Shown piece by piece: positions 47,716 to 56,004 of a stretch of DNA of 64,000 bases (position 1 is the first letter of the stretch; every line of letters starts with the position of its first letter). Origin of the DNA: an uncultured Eubacteriales bacterium. GTDB lineage: Bacteria > Bacillota > Clostridia > Oscillospirales > Oscillospiraceae. A model generated the notes under the pieces. It saw only the letters and a list, made by a program, of their open reading frames with translations, was not told the DNA's origin and ran no database searches. A program made the position numbers and the translations under genes. Location: positions 1 to 64,000 of the forward strand of contig OMZQ01000031.1 in NCBI GenBank assembly GCA_900315595.1. The letters are read 5' to 3'.

Positions 47716-49134
47716 TCAGATGCGCTTCCACTTGGGACCCTGGGGGGTGTCGATGATCTCGATGCCGCGGGCCTTCAGCTCGTCGCGGATGCGGTCGGCT
47801 TCCGCGAAGTTCTTCGCCTTCTTGGCGGCGGTACGGGCGGCAAGGGCCGCTTCGATCTCCGGGTCATGCTCGGTCTCGGCCTCTGCCTTCCGCGCGGCCT
47901 CGCGCTTGCGCTCGGCGGCGGCGATCAGATCCAGACCCAGAACCTTGTCAAAATCTGCCACGGCAGCCAGACGGGTCGCGCCGTTGGTCTTGGCCTTGAG
48001 CGCGTCCAGGACGGCGGTGATGCCGAGGCTGGTGTTCAGATCGGCGTCCATGCCCTTGCGGAAGCGGGCGCGAAGCTCCTCCAGCGCGGCTGCGTCCACC
48101 TCGCCCTCCGGCTCGACGGCGGCGATCTTCTCGACCAGCTTGTTGTAGGCTGCGGCGGCGTTGTCCAGATTCTCCCAGGTGAAGACCAGATTCTTGCGGT
48201 AGTGACCCTGGAGGCAGAAGAAGCGGTAGACCAGGGGATCGTAGCCCTTGCTTTCAAGCAGGCTGACGGTCAGGAATTCGCCCTTGGATTTGGACATCTT
48301 CCCGTCCGCGGTATTCAGATGGTGGACGTGGAACCAGAAGTTGACCCACTTGTGGCCCAGATAGCTCTCAGACTGGGCGATCTCGTTGGTGTGATGCGGG
48401 AAGGCGTTGTCGATGCCGCCGCAGTGGATGTCCATGTCCTCGCCCAGATGCTTCAGGGAGATGCCGGTGCATTCGATGTGCCAGCCGGGATAGCCCACGC
48501 CCCAGGGAGAGTCCCACTTGAGGGCCTGATCCTCGAACTTGGACTGGGTGAACCAGAGGACGAAGTCGTTTTTGTTGCGCTTGTTCACGTCCTCCTCCAC
48601 GCCTTCGCGGACGCCGACGTCCAGGTCCTCGGCGTTGAAATCGTTGAAGACGTAGTAGCGCTCCAGCTTGGAGGTGTCGAAGTAGACGTTGCCGCCGGCC
48701 AGGTAGCCATAGCCCTTATCGATCAGGGTCTGCACGATGTGGATATAATCCTGGATGCAGTTGGTGGCAGGCTCCACCACGTCCGGCCGCTTGATGTTCA
48801 GCTTGCGGCAGTCCTCAAAGAAAGCGTCGGTGTACATCTTCGCGATCTCCATGACGGTCTTATGCTCGCGCTTGGCGCCCTTGAGCATCTTGTCCTCGCC
48901 GGTGTCGCCGTCGGAGGAGAGATGGCCCACGTCGGTGATGTTCATCACGCGCTTGACGTTGTAGCCCAGATACCGCAGGTACTTCTCCAGCACGTCCTCC
49001 ATGATATAGGTGCGGAGGTTGCCGATGTGGGCATAGTGGTACACCGTGGGTCCGCAGGTGTACATTTTGACGAGCTCCGGGTGATTGGGGACGAAAAGCT
49101 CCTTCTTGCGGGACAGGGAATTATACAGATACAT
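47716..49134 (-). CDS. cysS: Cysteinyl-tRNA synthetase
   Basis: The 472-residue protein is a class I synthetase. It has zinc and HIGH motifs in YTCGPTVYHYAHIGNLRTY, the WHIECTGIS zinc-binding Cys, HHTNEIAQSE, and the KMSKS loop in ADGKMSKSKGEF. It charges tRNA-Cys. ATG 49134 follows AGGAGGAAGCATC. A T-box leader with a UGC-type specifier precedes it, so expression should rise when uncharged tRNA-Cys accumulates. Confidence 0.97.
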   Translation of the reverse strand: MYLYNSLSRKKELFVPNHPELVKMYTCGPTVYHYAHIGNLRTYIMEDVLEKYLRYLGYNVKRVMNITDVGHLSSDGDTGEDKMLKGAKREHKTVMEIAKMYTDAFFEDCRKLNIKRPDVVEPATNCIQDYIHIVQTLIDKGYGYLAGGNVYFDTSKLERYYVFNDFNAEDLDVGVREGVEEDVNKRNKNDFVLWFTQSKFEDQALKWDSPWGVGYPGWHIECTGISLKHLGEDMDIHCGGIDNAFPHHTNEIAQSESYLGHKWVNFWFHVHHLNTADGKMSKSKGEFLTVSLLESKGYDPLVYRFFCLQGHYRKNLVFTWENLDNAAAAYNKLVEKIAAVEPEGEVDAAALEELRARFRKGMDADLNTSLGITAVLDALKAKTNGATRLAAVADFDKVLGLDLIAAAERKREAARKAEAETEHDPEIEAALAARTAAKKAKNFAEADRIRDELKARGIEIIDTPQGPKWKRI

Positions 49135-49164
49135 GATGCTTCCTCCTATGCTGCAGGCGAAACC

Positions 49165-49376
49165 GAAACGCCCGCCTCCGGATGATCCAGAGGCGGGCGG
49201 ATGCTCGCGGTTCCACTCTGATTTATGACTTTGGCGCTGACGCGGCCTCACGGGGTCTCCCCTTTGCTCCCGGACGCACGTTCGCGGGTCCTGCCGTGCG
49301 CCGCTTCCAGCCCTGGCGGCACTCTCTGTCCGGCGGAATTCCGGTACTCTTTCCGATCACAGCAAATCTTTAATTG
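49165..49376 (-). promoter_or_regulatory. T-box leader of cysS (Cys specifier)
   Basis: On the minus strand the transcript contains AGAGAGT near the Stem I top, GCTGGAAGC, a UGC specifier candidate (49276-49278), the T-box GAGTGGAACCGCG (49206-49216 core), and a terminator stem CGCCCGCCTC.../...GAGGCGGGCG (49169-49199). This is the complete T-box order. Uncharged tRNA-Cys would favour read-through into cysS. Confidence 0.92.
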
Positions 49377-49381
49377 CCCCT

Positions 49382-49410
49382 ATCCTATCAGATTTTCGGG
49401 AGTCTGTCAA
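49382..49410 (-). promoter_or_regulatory. Promoter of T-box-cysS
   Basis: On the minus strand TTGACA (49405-49410), 17 bp, TAGGAT (49382-49387). Transcription would begin near 49375, at the start of the T-box. Confidence 0.65.
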
Positions 49411-49428
49411 GTGGTTTTCGGGCGGGGC

Positions 49429-49458
49429 TTGCATTTTCCGGGCGGCTTATGATATAAT
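49429..49458 (+). promoter_or_regulatory. Promoter of EF-G-like/NYN fusion gene
   Basis: TTGCAT (49429-49434), 18 bp, TATAAT (49453-49458), about 28 bp before the ATG. It contains the recurring TTGCATTTTC string. Confidence 0.65.
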
Positions 49459-49485
49459 AGCGCAAACGCAAATTGAGGAGACGCT

Positions 49486-52089
49486 ATGGAACAGGAATAC
49501 AGGCGCTTCTGCGTCGGGCTGGTGGCCCACGTGGACGCCGGAAAGACGACCCTGGCCGAGGCCATGCTCTACCGCGCCGGTCTGCTGCGCAGTCCGGGCC
49601 GCGTGGATCACGGCGATACGGCGATGGATTACAACGCCCTGGAGCGCGAGCGCGGGATCACGATCTTCGCGAGCCAGGCGCATTTTTCATACCGCGACTG
49701 GGAACTGACCCTGCTCGACACCCCGGGTCACGTGGACTTTTCCGCCGAGACCGAGCGGATGCTGCGCGTGCTCGACTGCGCGATCCTGGTCATCAGCGGG
49801 ACCGACGGGGTACAGGCCCACACGCGGACTCTCTGGCGGCTGCTGGAGCACTATCAGGTTCCCGTCTTCCTCTTTGTCACCAAGATGGATCTCGCCCGCC
49901 GGAGCCGCGCGGAGCTGATGGAGAATCTGCGCGCAGAGCTGGGAGACGGCTGCGTTGACTTTTCCCCGGACAATGAAGCGCGGGACGAGGAGGCCGCAAT
50001 GTGCCGCGAGTCCGTGATGGACGAATATCTTTCCACCGGAGCGGTCAGCGAACGGAGCCTCCGCGAGCTGGCAGCCAGCCGGGAGATCTTCCCCTGCTTC
50101 TTCGGCTCCGGTCTGCGTCTGGACGGCGTGGAGGCCTTTCTGGACGCCCTCACCTCCCTGCTGACGCCCAAGCCGGAAATCCCGGAATTCGGAGCAAGGG
50201 TCTTTAAGATCACGCACGACGCGCAGGGCAACCGTCTGACCCACATGAAGGTCACGGGCGGCGTGCTGCGGGTCCGGGACGTTCTGCGCTGCGCCGGGCG
50301 GGAGGAAAAGCTCACCCAGCTCCGGCGCTACAACGGCGGGAAATTCACCGCCGCAGACGAGATCCTCGCGGGTCAGGTCTGCGCCGCCGTCGGGCTGACC
50401 GCCGCCGAGAACGGGCAGGGCTTCGGCTTTGAGGCCGCCGCCGGTTCCCCGGTTCTGGAGCCTGTGATGCGCTACCGTCTGGTCCTGCCCGTCGGCGTCG
50501 ATCCGCGTCAGGTCTTCCCCAGGCTGCGGCAGCTTGAGGACGAGGACCCGATGCTGCGTCTGCGCTGGGACCCCAGATTGCAGGAGATCCAGGTCGGTCT
50601 GATGGGCGAGGTGCAGGCAGAGGTCCTGAAAAGCCTGATCCTGGAGCGCTTCGACCTTGCCGTGGAGGTCGATCACGGGCGGGTCCTCTACAAAGAGACC
50701 ATCGCCCAGACCGTGGAGGGCGTGGGGCACTACGAGCCCCTGCGCCACTATGCCGAGGTCCATCTGATTTTAGAGCCCCTGCCCCGGGGCAGCGGTCTGG
50801 TCCTGACGACCAAGTGCAGCGAGGACAGTCTGGACCGGAACTGGCAGCGCCTGATCCTGACCCATTTGGCCGAAAAGGAGCATCTGGGCGTCGGGATCGG
50901 CGCGCCGCTCACCGACGTGAAGATCACCCTCGCCGCAGGTAAAGCACACGTCAAGCACACCGAGGGCGGCGACTTCCGGCAGGCGACCTATCGCGCCGTC
51001 CGGCAGGGTCTGATGCAGACGAAGCCGGTCCTGCTGGAGCCCTGGTACCGCTTCCGCCTGGAGGTCCCGGCGGCACAGATCGGGCGGGCCATCACCGACG
51101 TGAAAGCCCGAAGCGGCAGCTTTGAGACCCCGGAAGCCCTCGGCGGGATGAGCGTGCTGACCGGGCGGGCTCCGGTCTCCTCCCTGAACGACTACGCCCG
51201 CGAGGTCGCCTCCTACACCCGCGGGCAGGGCAAGCTCCGCGTGGAGCTGGACGGCTACGACCTCTGCCACAACGCGGATCAGGTCATATCCGAGACCGCC
51301 TACGACCCGGAGGCGGATCTGGACAACTCCCCCGACTCGGTCTTCTGCGCCCACGGCGGAGCGGTATTCGTCAAGTGGAATCTCGTCTTTTCGCAGATGC
51401 ATCTGGAAAGCGTGCTGGCGAAGCCGAAGCCCCGGCCCATCACCGGGCCTCGCCGCCGTCTTTCCATCGACGAGAAGGAGCTTCAGGCCATCATGGATCG
51501 GGAATTTGGCCCGATCAAGCGGCCCGTTTACAGCGCTCCGGCCAAATTCCGGGCGCACGAGCCGGAGCGGCCGCTGCCGGAGCAGCGGGTCACGAAGTAT
51601 CTGATCGTGGACGGCTTCAACGTGATCTTCGCCTGGGACGAGCTGTCCGCGCTGGCGGAGCGCGATCTGGAACAGGCGCGGCAAAAGCTGATGGAGCTGC
51701 TGGCAAACTACAGCTCCTTCACCCGAACCGAGACCATTTTGGTCTTCGACGCCTACCGCGTGCCCGGCGGCAAGGGCGAGCGCTTCGATTTCCACGGCGT
51801 CCACGTGGTCTATACCCGGGAAAACGAGACCGGCGACGCCTACATTGAGCAGCTTTGCCACGACATCGGGAAAAACAAACAGGTTCGCGTGGTGACCTCG
51901 GACAATCTGATCCAGGTTTCCGCTCTGCGCTCCGGCGTGCTGCGCGTCTCGGCGCGGGAGTTCGGCGAGGAGCTGGACCGCGTATACGGCGACATCGACG
52001 CCTATCTGCGCAGCCACAACCGCGAGCGGATGGGGACCGTGGGCGAGAATCTGACGGCGCGGACGGAGGGCGGAAGCAATGGAATTTGA
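49486..52089 (+). CDS. EF-G/TetM-like translation GTPase fused to a YacP/Rae1-type NYN domain
   Basis: The 867-residue protein starts with a translational GTPase domain: VAHVDAGKTTLAEAM (G1, residues 13-27), ERERGITIFAS (G2), LLDTPGHVDF (G3) and FVTKMDL (G4). EF-G domains II-V follow, in the arrangement of TetM/TetO ribosomal protection proteins (to about residue 650). After a linker, residues about 702-845 form a NYN/YacP domain: YLIVDGFNVIFAWDEL, ILVFDAYRVPGG, YTRENETGDAYIEQL and VTSDNLIQ, with the acidic residues of such nucleases. Bacillus YacP (Rae1) cleaves mRNA in the ribosomal A site. The fusion suggests a factor that enters the A site and cuts there. The downstream YlmH-like gene overlaps its end. 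Confidence 0.93.
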   Translation: MEQEYRRFCVGLVAHVDAGKTTLAEAMLYRAGLLRSPGRVDHGDTAMDYNALERERGITIFASQAHFSYRDWELTLLDTPGHVDFSAETERMLRVLDCAILVISGTDGVQAHTRTLWRLLEHYQVPVFLFVTKMDLARRSRAELMENLRAELGDGCVDFSPDNEARDEEAAMCRESVMDEYLSTGAVSERSLRELAASREIFPCFFGSGLRLDGVEAFLDALTSLLTPKPEIPEFGARVFKITHDAQGNRLTHMKVTGGVLRVRDVLRCAGREEKLTQLRRYNGGKFTAADEILAGQVCAAVGLTAAENGQGFGFEAAAGSPVLEPVMRYRLVLPVGVDPRQVFPRLRQLEDEDPMLRLRWDPRLQEIQVGLMGEVQAEVLKSLILERFDLAVEVDHGRVLYKETIAQTVEGVGHYEPLRHYAEVHLILEPLPRGSGLVLTTKCSEDSLDRNWQRLILTHLAEKEHLGVGIGAPLTDVKITLAAGKAHVKHTEGGDFRQATYRAVRQGLMQTKPVLLEPWYRFRLEVPAAQIGRAITDVKARSGSFETPEALGGMSVLTGRAPVSSLNDYAREVASYTRGQGKLRVELDGYDLCHNADQVISETAYDPEADLDNSPDSVFCAHGGAVFVKWNLVFSQMHLESVLAKPKPRPITGPRRRLSIDEKELQAIMDREFGPIKRPVYSAPAKFRAHEPERPLPEQRVTKYLIVDGFNVIFAWDELSALAERDLEQARQKLMELLANYSSFTRTETILVFDAYRVPGGKGERFDFHGVHVVYTRENETGDAYIEQLCHDIGKNKQVRVVTSDNLIQVSALRSGVLRVSAREFGEELDRVYGDIDAYLRSHNRERMGTVGENLTARTEGGSNGI

Positions 52090-52822
52090 AGCACTGCTGC
52101 GGCGGACGGAGGATCTCTGCGACCGCTGTGACCGCACCGGGCTTGTGACCGCAACCGCCTTTCTGACGCCCGCGGAGCAGGCGCAGGTGGCGCAGTACTA
52201 CAGCCGCCGACCCCTGCGCCCGGTCTTTTGCGGCGGACACGACGAATGCGAGCGGCGGGCGGCCTTCTTCCTCCCGGATTGGATGGAGGAGACGGACTTC
52301 GATCCCGGCGCGTTCATCCGCTGTATTCAGATCACGGCCTACTACGGCACGCCCGGTCACCGGGATTATCTCGGCGCCCTTCTGGCGCTCGGCGTGCGCC
52401 GGGAATGGCTTGGGGATATCTGGGTGCGCGCGCAGGAGGCCTGGGTCTTCTGCCTGCCCAGCGTAGCCGGGCAGCTCTCGGGGCTGGAGCAGGCCGGGCG
52501 CGTCAGCGTCAAGGCCCGGGAGGTACCGCTCAGCGCGGTCCCGTCCCCGGAGCAGAAGCGGAAAACCGTTCATTTCACGGTGCAGAGCCCGCGTCTGGAC
52601 GCGGTGCTGTCGGAGATCTTCCGGCTTTCCAGAAGCAGCACGGTCAAGCTGATCGCCGCAGGCGCTGCAAGCCGGAACCACCTGCAATGTCTGAAAAACG
52701 ACGCGCCGATCTCCGAGGGCGACGTGCTTTCGCTGAAGGGGCACGGCAAGGCCGCCGTGACGGAAATCGGCGGCGAATCGCGCAAGGGCCGGACGTACGT
52801 GACGGCGGAGATCTACCTGTAA
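52079..52822 (+). CDS. YlmH/RqcP2-like S4-domain RNA-binding protein
   Basis: The 247-residue protein has the YlmH layout. An N-terminal domain (about residues 1-75) is followed by a middle domain with ITAYYGTPGHRDYLGALLALGVRREWLGDI, a diagnostic YlmH stretch. A C-terminal S4 RNA-binding domain follows (about 160-225, RLDAVLSEIFRLSRSSTVKLI, ISEGDVLSLKGHGKA). In Bacillus, YlmH (RqcP2) binds stalled 50S subunits in ribosome quality control. Here it is usually near divIVA/sep genes in other Firmicutes but instead overlaps the EF-G/NYN fusion by 11 bp, so both are made together. Confidence 0.92.
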   Translation: MEFEALLRRTEDLCDRCDRTGLVTATAFLTPAEQAQVAQYYSRRPLRPVFCGGHDECERRAAFFLPDWMEETDFDPGAFIRCIQITAYYGTPGHRDYLGALLALGVRREWLGDIWVRAQEAWVFCLPSVAGQLSGLEQAGRVSVKAREVPLSAVPSPEQKRKTVHFTVQSPRLDAVLSEIFRLSRSSTVKLIAAGAASRNHLQCLKNDAPISEGDVLSLKGHGKAAVTEIGGESRKGRTYVTAEIYL

Positions 52823-52878
52823 GCGGGCGTAAATGCGCAAGCGCCTTCTCCGTCCGGGTCAGCCTCCGCCGTTCCCCC

Positions 52879-53307
52879 TCAGACCTCCCGCGCGCTGTCG
52901 AAGACGTCGAAGAAGGCCTTGGCCGTTTCGGGCGAGGCAGGGGCAGCCGCGGCAAAGTCGGCCTGGGAGACCATGCCGACCAGGCGGCCGTTTGCCGTGA
53001 CGGGCAGGCGTCGGACCTGATGGCGGCCCATCGTTTTCGCGGCCTCCTCCGTGGTTGCCTCGGCGGGGACCGTGACCGGACCGGTTGACATAATCGTGCG
53101 GACACGGGTGACGTTCGGGTCAAAGTTTGCGGCGACGCAGCGGACGGCAACGTCCCGGTCCGTCAACATCCCGACGAGCTTCCCCTCCCGCGAGGTGACT
53201 GGCAGAGCGCCGATGTTATGGCGGCTGAGCAGACGGGAAGCCGCGGCAACGGTCTCCTCCTTGTCCACCGTGATCAAGTGCGACGACATAACGGATTGTA
53301 CCTGCAT
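52879..53307 (-). CDS. Tandem CBS-domain protein
   Basis: The 142-residue protein consists of two CBS motifs: MSSHLITVDKEETVAAASRLLS with IGALPVT and VGMLTDRDVAVR, then MSTGPVTVPAEATTEEAAKTMG with VRRLPV and LVGMVSQADFA. Such stand-alone CBS pairs bind adenine nucleotides and act as energy sensors; the partner is unknown. ATG 53307 was chosen because GGGAGG is properly spaced from it and directly abuts the alternative ATG at 53316. That ribosome site is part of a 13-bp hairpin, which could limit translation. Confidence 0.9.
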   Translation of the reverse strand: MQVQSVMSSHLITVDKEETVAAASRLLSRHNIGALPVTSREGKLVGMLTDRDVAVRCVAANFDPNVTRVRTIMSTGPVTVPAEATTEEAAKTMGRHQVRRLPVTANGRLVGMVSQADFAAAAPASPETAKAFFDVFDSAREV

Positions 53308-53312
53308 AAAAA

Positions 53313-53351
53313 GCATCCTCCCTTGAAATGATTGATTCCAAGGGAGGATGC
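53313..53351 (-). terminator. Terminator of M3 peptidase gene overlapping the CBS-gene ribosome site
   Basis: GCATCCTCCCTTG and CAAGGGAGGATGC form a perfect 13-bp stem with a 13-nt loop, and TTTTT follows on the minus strand. The 3' arm contains the GGGAGG ribosome site of the CBS gene. Confidence 0.75.
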
Positions 53352-53381
53352 CCGTTTATTAGGAAAAATATACCGGGTCCT

Positions 53382-55163
53382 TCAGGTCTTCAGACCAAGC
53401 TGCTCGCGGATGAAGTCGGCAGACTCGCGGACGCCGCCCTCGCGGAAGGGGTTTTCCAGTCCGGCGTCGGTCATGAACTGCTGGACGCGGGCCTCGTGGT
53501 CCCGATCCAGAATCCGGAAATAGGCGTCCACGCCGTCGCCCGTATGCTCGGTCTCCAGCCGGCAGACCTGAAGGGCGTTGTCCGCCGAAACGCAGTAGGC
53601 GATCACGTAGAAGGGCACCTCGAAGAAATGCAGGACGTTGGTCCAGTAGGAAGCGTAATACTCCTTCTCCGCCTCGTCCACAAAGCCGTAGTCCACGCAG
53701 ACCTGCATGAAGACGCCGTTAACCCGCTCCGGGGTCAGCTCCTCGTCCGGGAGCTGATAGACCTCCTCCTCAAACTTCGCAAAGGCCGCCTGGGTGATGA
53801 AGGCTTGAAGCTGGTCGATGATCTGCAGCTTCGTGAGGCCGCTTTTCTGTTCGTCGCTCAGGGTGTCGGTATATTGCAGGGCGAGGAATTCCATGGCCTG
53901 CGAGAAGGTTTCCGCCGTTTCCAGATCCTCATCCGCGCCGTAGTTGTAGAAGCCGTCGGTGAAATGACCGAACTCATGGGCGAAGGTCGTATAGTCGCTG
54001 TAGTCGCCCGTCGCGTTGACCATGACGAACGGGGATTCATAGTCGTAGATATAGGTTTCGAAGGAGCCGTCCAGCTTCTTGGCGTCCTGGTGGATGTCGC
54101 AAAGGTCATACCGTTTCATAAAGCGGAAGGCGTCATAGACGGCGCCGCCGATGTTCTGCGCCGCGCTTTGCACCATTTGGTCAACCTCCTGCTCCGAGAC
54201 GCGCATCGTGTAGACGCCATACAGCCCATACAGCCCGTCGCTGGAAAGAAGCTCGTTCAGGATCGGAACGATCTCCGTCCGGATCTCATCGAGGAAGGCG
54301 CTTCCCTCCTCCGTGGTATAGTCTCTGCCATAGGTGACGTCATAGGCGTAGGCCGCGTAGCTGTCGTAGTCGAGCGCCTCGGCCATCTGCTTGCGCACCT
54401 TGACCATGCGGATAAAGCAGTCCGTGACCGCGTCTGTGTCAAAGTTGCCGTCCGGATCGGCGGTCAGCTCGCGGTATTCGGACAGAATCTCCTTTTCCTG
54501 CTTGGAGAAGGCCAGGAAGGTCTCGTTGGTGTAGACCTCGTAGTCGTCGTAGGTCTCAAAGAAGCCCTCGCCAAAGTAGGCGGTCTCCAGATCGGTGCGG
54601 GCCGGCCCTGCGGCAAAGGCCTTGTAGAGCGTCTCCAGCTTTTCCTCCACGTTCGGGGATTCGGCCTCGCACCAGTCGTACTCCTCGGCGTAATACGAAT
54701 CGGTCGTGTCCAGGCTGTGGCGAAGGTTGGCGATCGTGTCCATCGTATAGAAGCTCAGATACCGGTCGTAGACCGCATAGTAATCCGTCAGAAGGGCTTC
54801 AAAGTCGTCGGAATCCCCGGCGTCCTCGATCAGCGCGTCAAAGGCGGCGTACAGGGCTTCCGTATCCGGACGGACGTATTCCATCTCAGCAAAGGCGACC
54901 ATGTCCACGGGCACGTCGTCCCGGTAGTCGCGGAAGCCGCCGTTCTGCCAACGGATCAACGCCTCGTCGTCCGCAGGGCTGTCCGTTTCGGTGGGGATCG
55001 GGTCGGGCTCGTCAGTGGCGGGCACGGTCCCGGTCGGGTCGGTGGGGGCGGTCGTCGTCGGGTACTGGGTCGTCTCCGTCTTGGGAACGGTTCCCTGCAT
55101 GGTGCAGGCGCTCAGACCGGTCAGCAGAGAGATCGCCAGGATCAGGGCAAGAATTCGTTTCAT
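53382..55163 (-). CDS. Secreted M3-family metallopeptidase lipoprotein
   Basis: The 593-residue protein has a lipoprotein signal (LLTGLSAC, Cys 20) and a Thr/Pro/Asp-rich spacer (about residues 25-65) that lifts it from the membrane. An M3-like oligopeptidase domain carries the zinc motif FAHEFGHFTDG (near residue 394) with downstream ETAETFSQAMEF providing the third ligand Glu. It would trim peptides outside the cell, in contrast to the cytosolic PepF encoded at 20361. Together with the papain-like protease and symporter this fits peptide feeding. It overlaps the next gene upstream by ATGA. Confidence 0.92.
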   Translation of the reverse strand: MKRILALILAISLLTGLSACTMQGTVPKTETTQYPTTTAPTDPTGTVPATDEPDPIPTETDSPADDEALIRWQNGGFRDYRDDVPVDMVAFAEMEYVRPDTEALYAAFDALIEDAGDSDDFEALLTDYYAVYDRYLSFYTMDTIANLRHSLDTTDSYYAEEYDWCEAESPNVEEKLETLYKAFAAGPARTDLETAYFGEGFFETYDDYEVYTNETFLAFSKQEKEILSEYRELTADPDGNFDTDAVTDCFIRMVKVRKQMAEALDYDSYAAYAYDVTYGRDYTTEEGSAFLDEIRTEIVPILNELLSSDGLYGLYGVYTMRVSEQEVDQMVQSAAQNIGGAVYDAFRFMKRYDLCDIHQDAKKLDGSFETYIYDYESPFVMVNATGDYSDYTTFAHEFGHFTDGFYNYGADEDLETAETFSQAMEFLALQYTDTLSDEQKSGLTKLQIIDQLQAFITQAAFAKFEEEVYQLPDEELTPERVNGVFMQVCVDYGFVDEAEKEYYASYWTNVLHFFEVPFYVIAYCVSADNALQVCRLETEHTGDGVDAYFRILDRDHEARVQQFMTDAGLENPFREGGVRESADFIREQLGLKT

Positions 55164-55945
55164 GCGTTCGCTCCTTTCTCTTTTTGCAGGGCTTCCACGA
55201 ACTGTCGATATGCAAGCGGACTTCCGGCAAGCAGGGAGCCCTTGCGGTCCAGATCAAGCGGACCGCCCTCCAGCTTCGTCACCAGACAGCCGGCCTCCCG
55301 AGCGATCAGCGAGCCGGCGGCATAATCCCAGGGACACAGGCGGCATTCAAAGAAGACGCCTGCCTTCCCCGCCGCGACGTAGCAAAGATCGAGGGCGGCG
55401 GAGCCGAAGCGGCGAACGTCCTGAACCAGCGGGAAGACGCGGTTGAAAACGGTCAGAGTCCGCTCCGTCAGCTCTCGGTAATAGAGGGCTGTGCCGAAGA
55501 TCAGAATGCTGTGCTCCAGATCGCGGTCCGCTGTTCGGATGGGTCTTCCGTTCAGGAAGGCCCCGCCCCCGCGCCGGGCGGTGTAGGTCTCGCCGTCGAA
55601 GGGGTTATACACCACGGCGTATTCCATCTCGCCCCGGTGCATCAGGCCGACGGAGACCGCGCTGTTGCGGTAGCCCTGAATGAAGTTCGTGGTGCCGTCG
55701 ATCGGGTCTACGATGAAGCGCCATTCCGCGGCGTTGTAGTCGCTTTCCTCAAAGCCCTCCTCCGCCATGAAGGCCGCGCCGGGCAAAAGGGCCAGAAGCT
55801 CGCGCCGCAGGAAGTCCTGCACCATCGTATCATAGCGGGTCACCAGGTCGCGGGGGCCGGTTTTTTCGCGGACGCCGCGATCTGCGTCCGCCGAGCGCAC
55901 GAGCGCTCCGGCACGGCGGACGATTTCTGTGATTCTGTCTAACAT
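55160..55945 (-). CDS. Inositol monophosphatase family protein
   Basis: The 261-residue protein has the metal-site motifs of the IMPase family: FMAEEGFEESD (Glu), WRFIVDPIDGTTNFIQGYR (DPIDGTTNF), and the C-terminal CPWDYAAGSLIAREAG (WD-x-AAG). These are lithium-sensitive Mg-dependent phosphatases acting on inositol phosphate, NADP or PAP. The exact substrate is unresolved. Start 55945 gives a normal N-terminus. The gene is coupled to the downstream M3 peptidase gene by overlap. Confidence 0.94.
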   Translation of the reverse strand: MLDRITEIVRRAGALVRSADADRGVREKTGPRDLVTRYDTMVQDFLRRELLALLPGAAFMAEEGFEESDYNAAEWRFIVDPIDGTTNFIQGYRNSAVSVGLMHRGEMEYAVVYNPFDGETYTARRGGGAFLNGRPIRTADRDLEHSILIFGTALYYRELTERTLTVFNRVFPLVQDVRRFGSAALDLCYVAAGKAGVFFECRLCPWDYAAGSLIAREAGCLVTKLEGGPLDLDRKGSLLAGSPLAYRQFVEALQKEKGANA

Positions 55946-56004
55946 AGGCGTTCTCTTTTCTGAATTGAAAGATGCTTTTATTCTACCCCGGAATCCCGAA
56001 AAAA

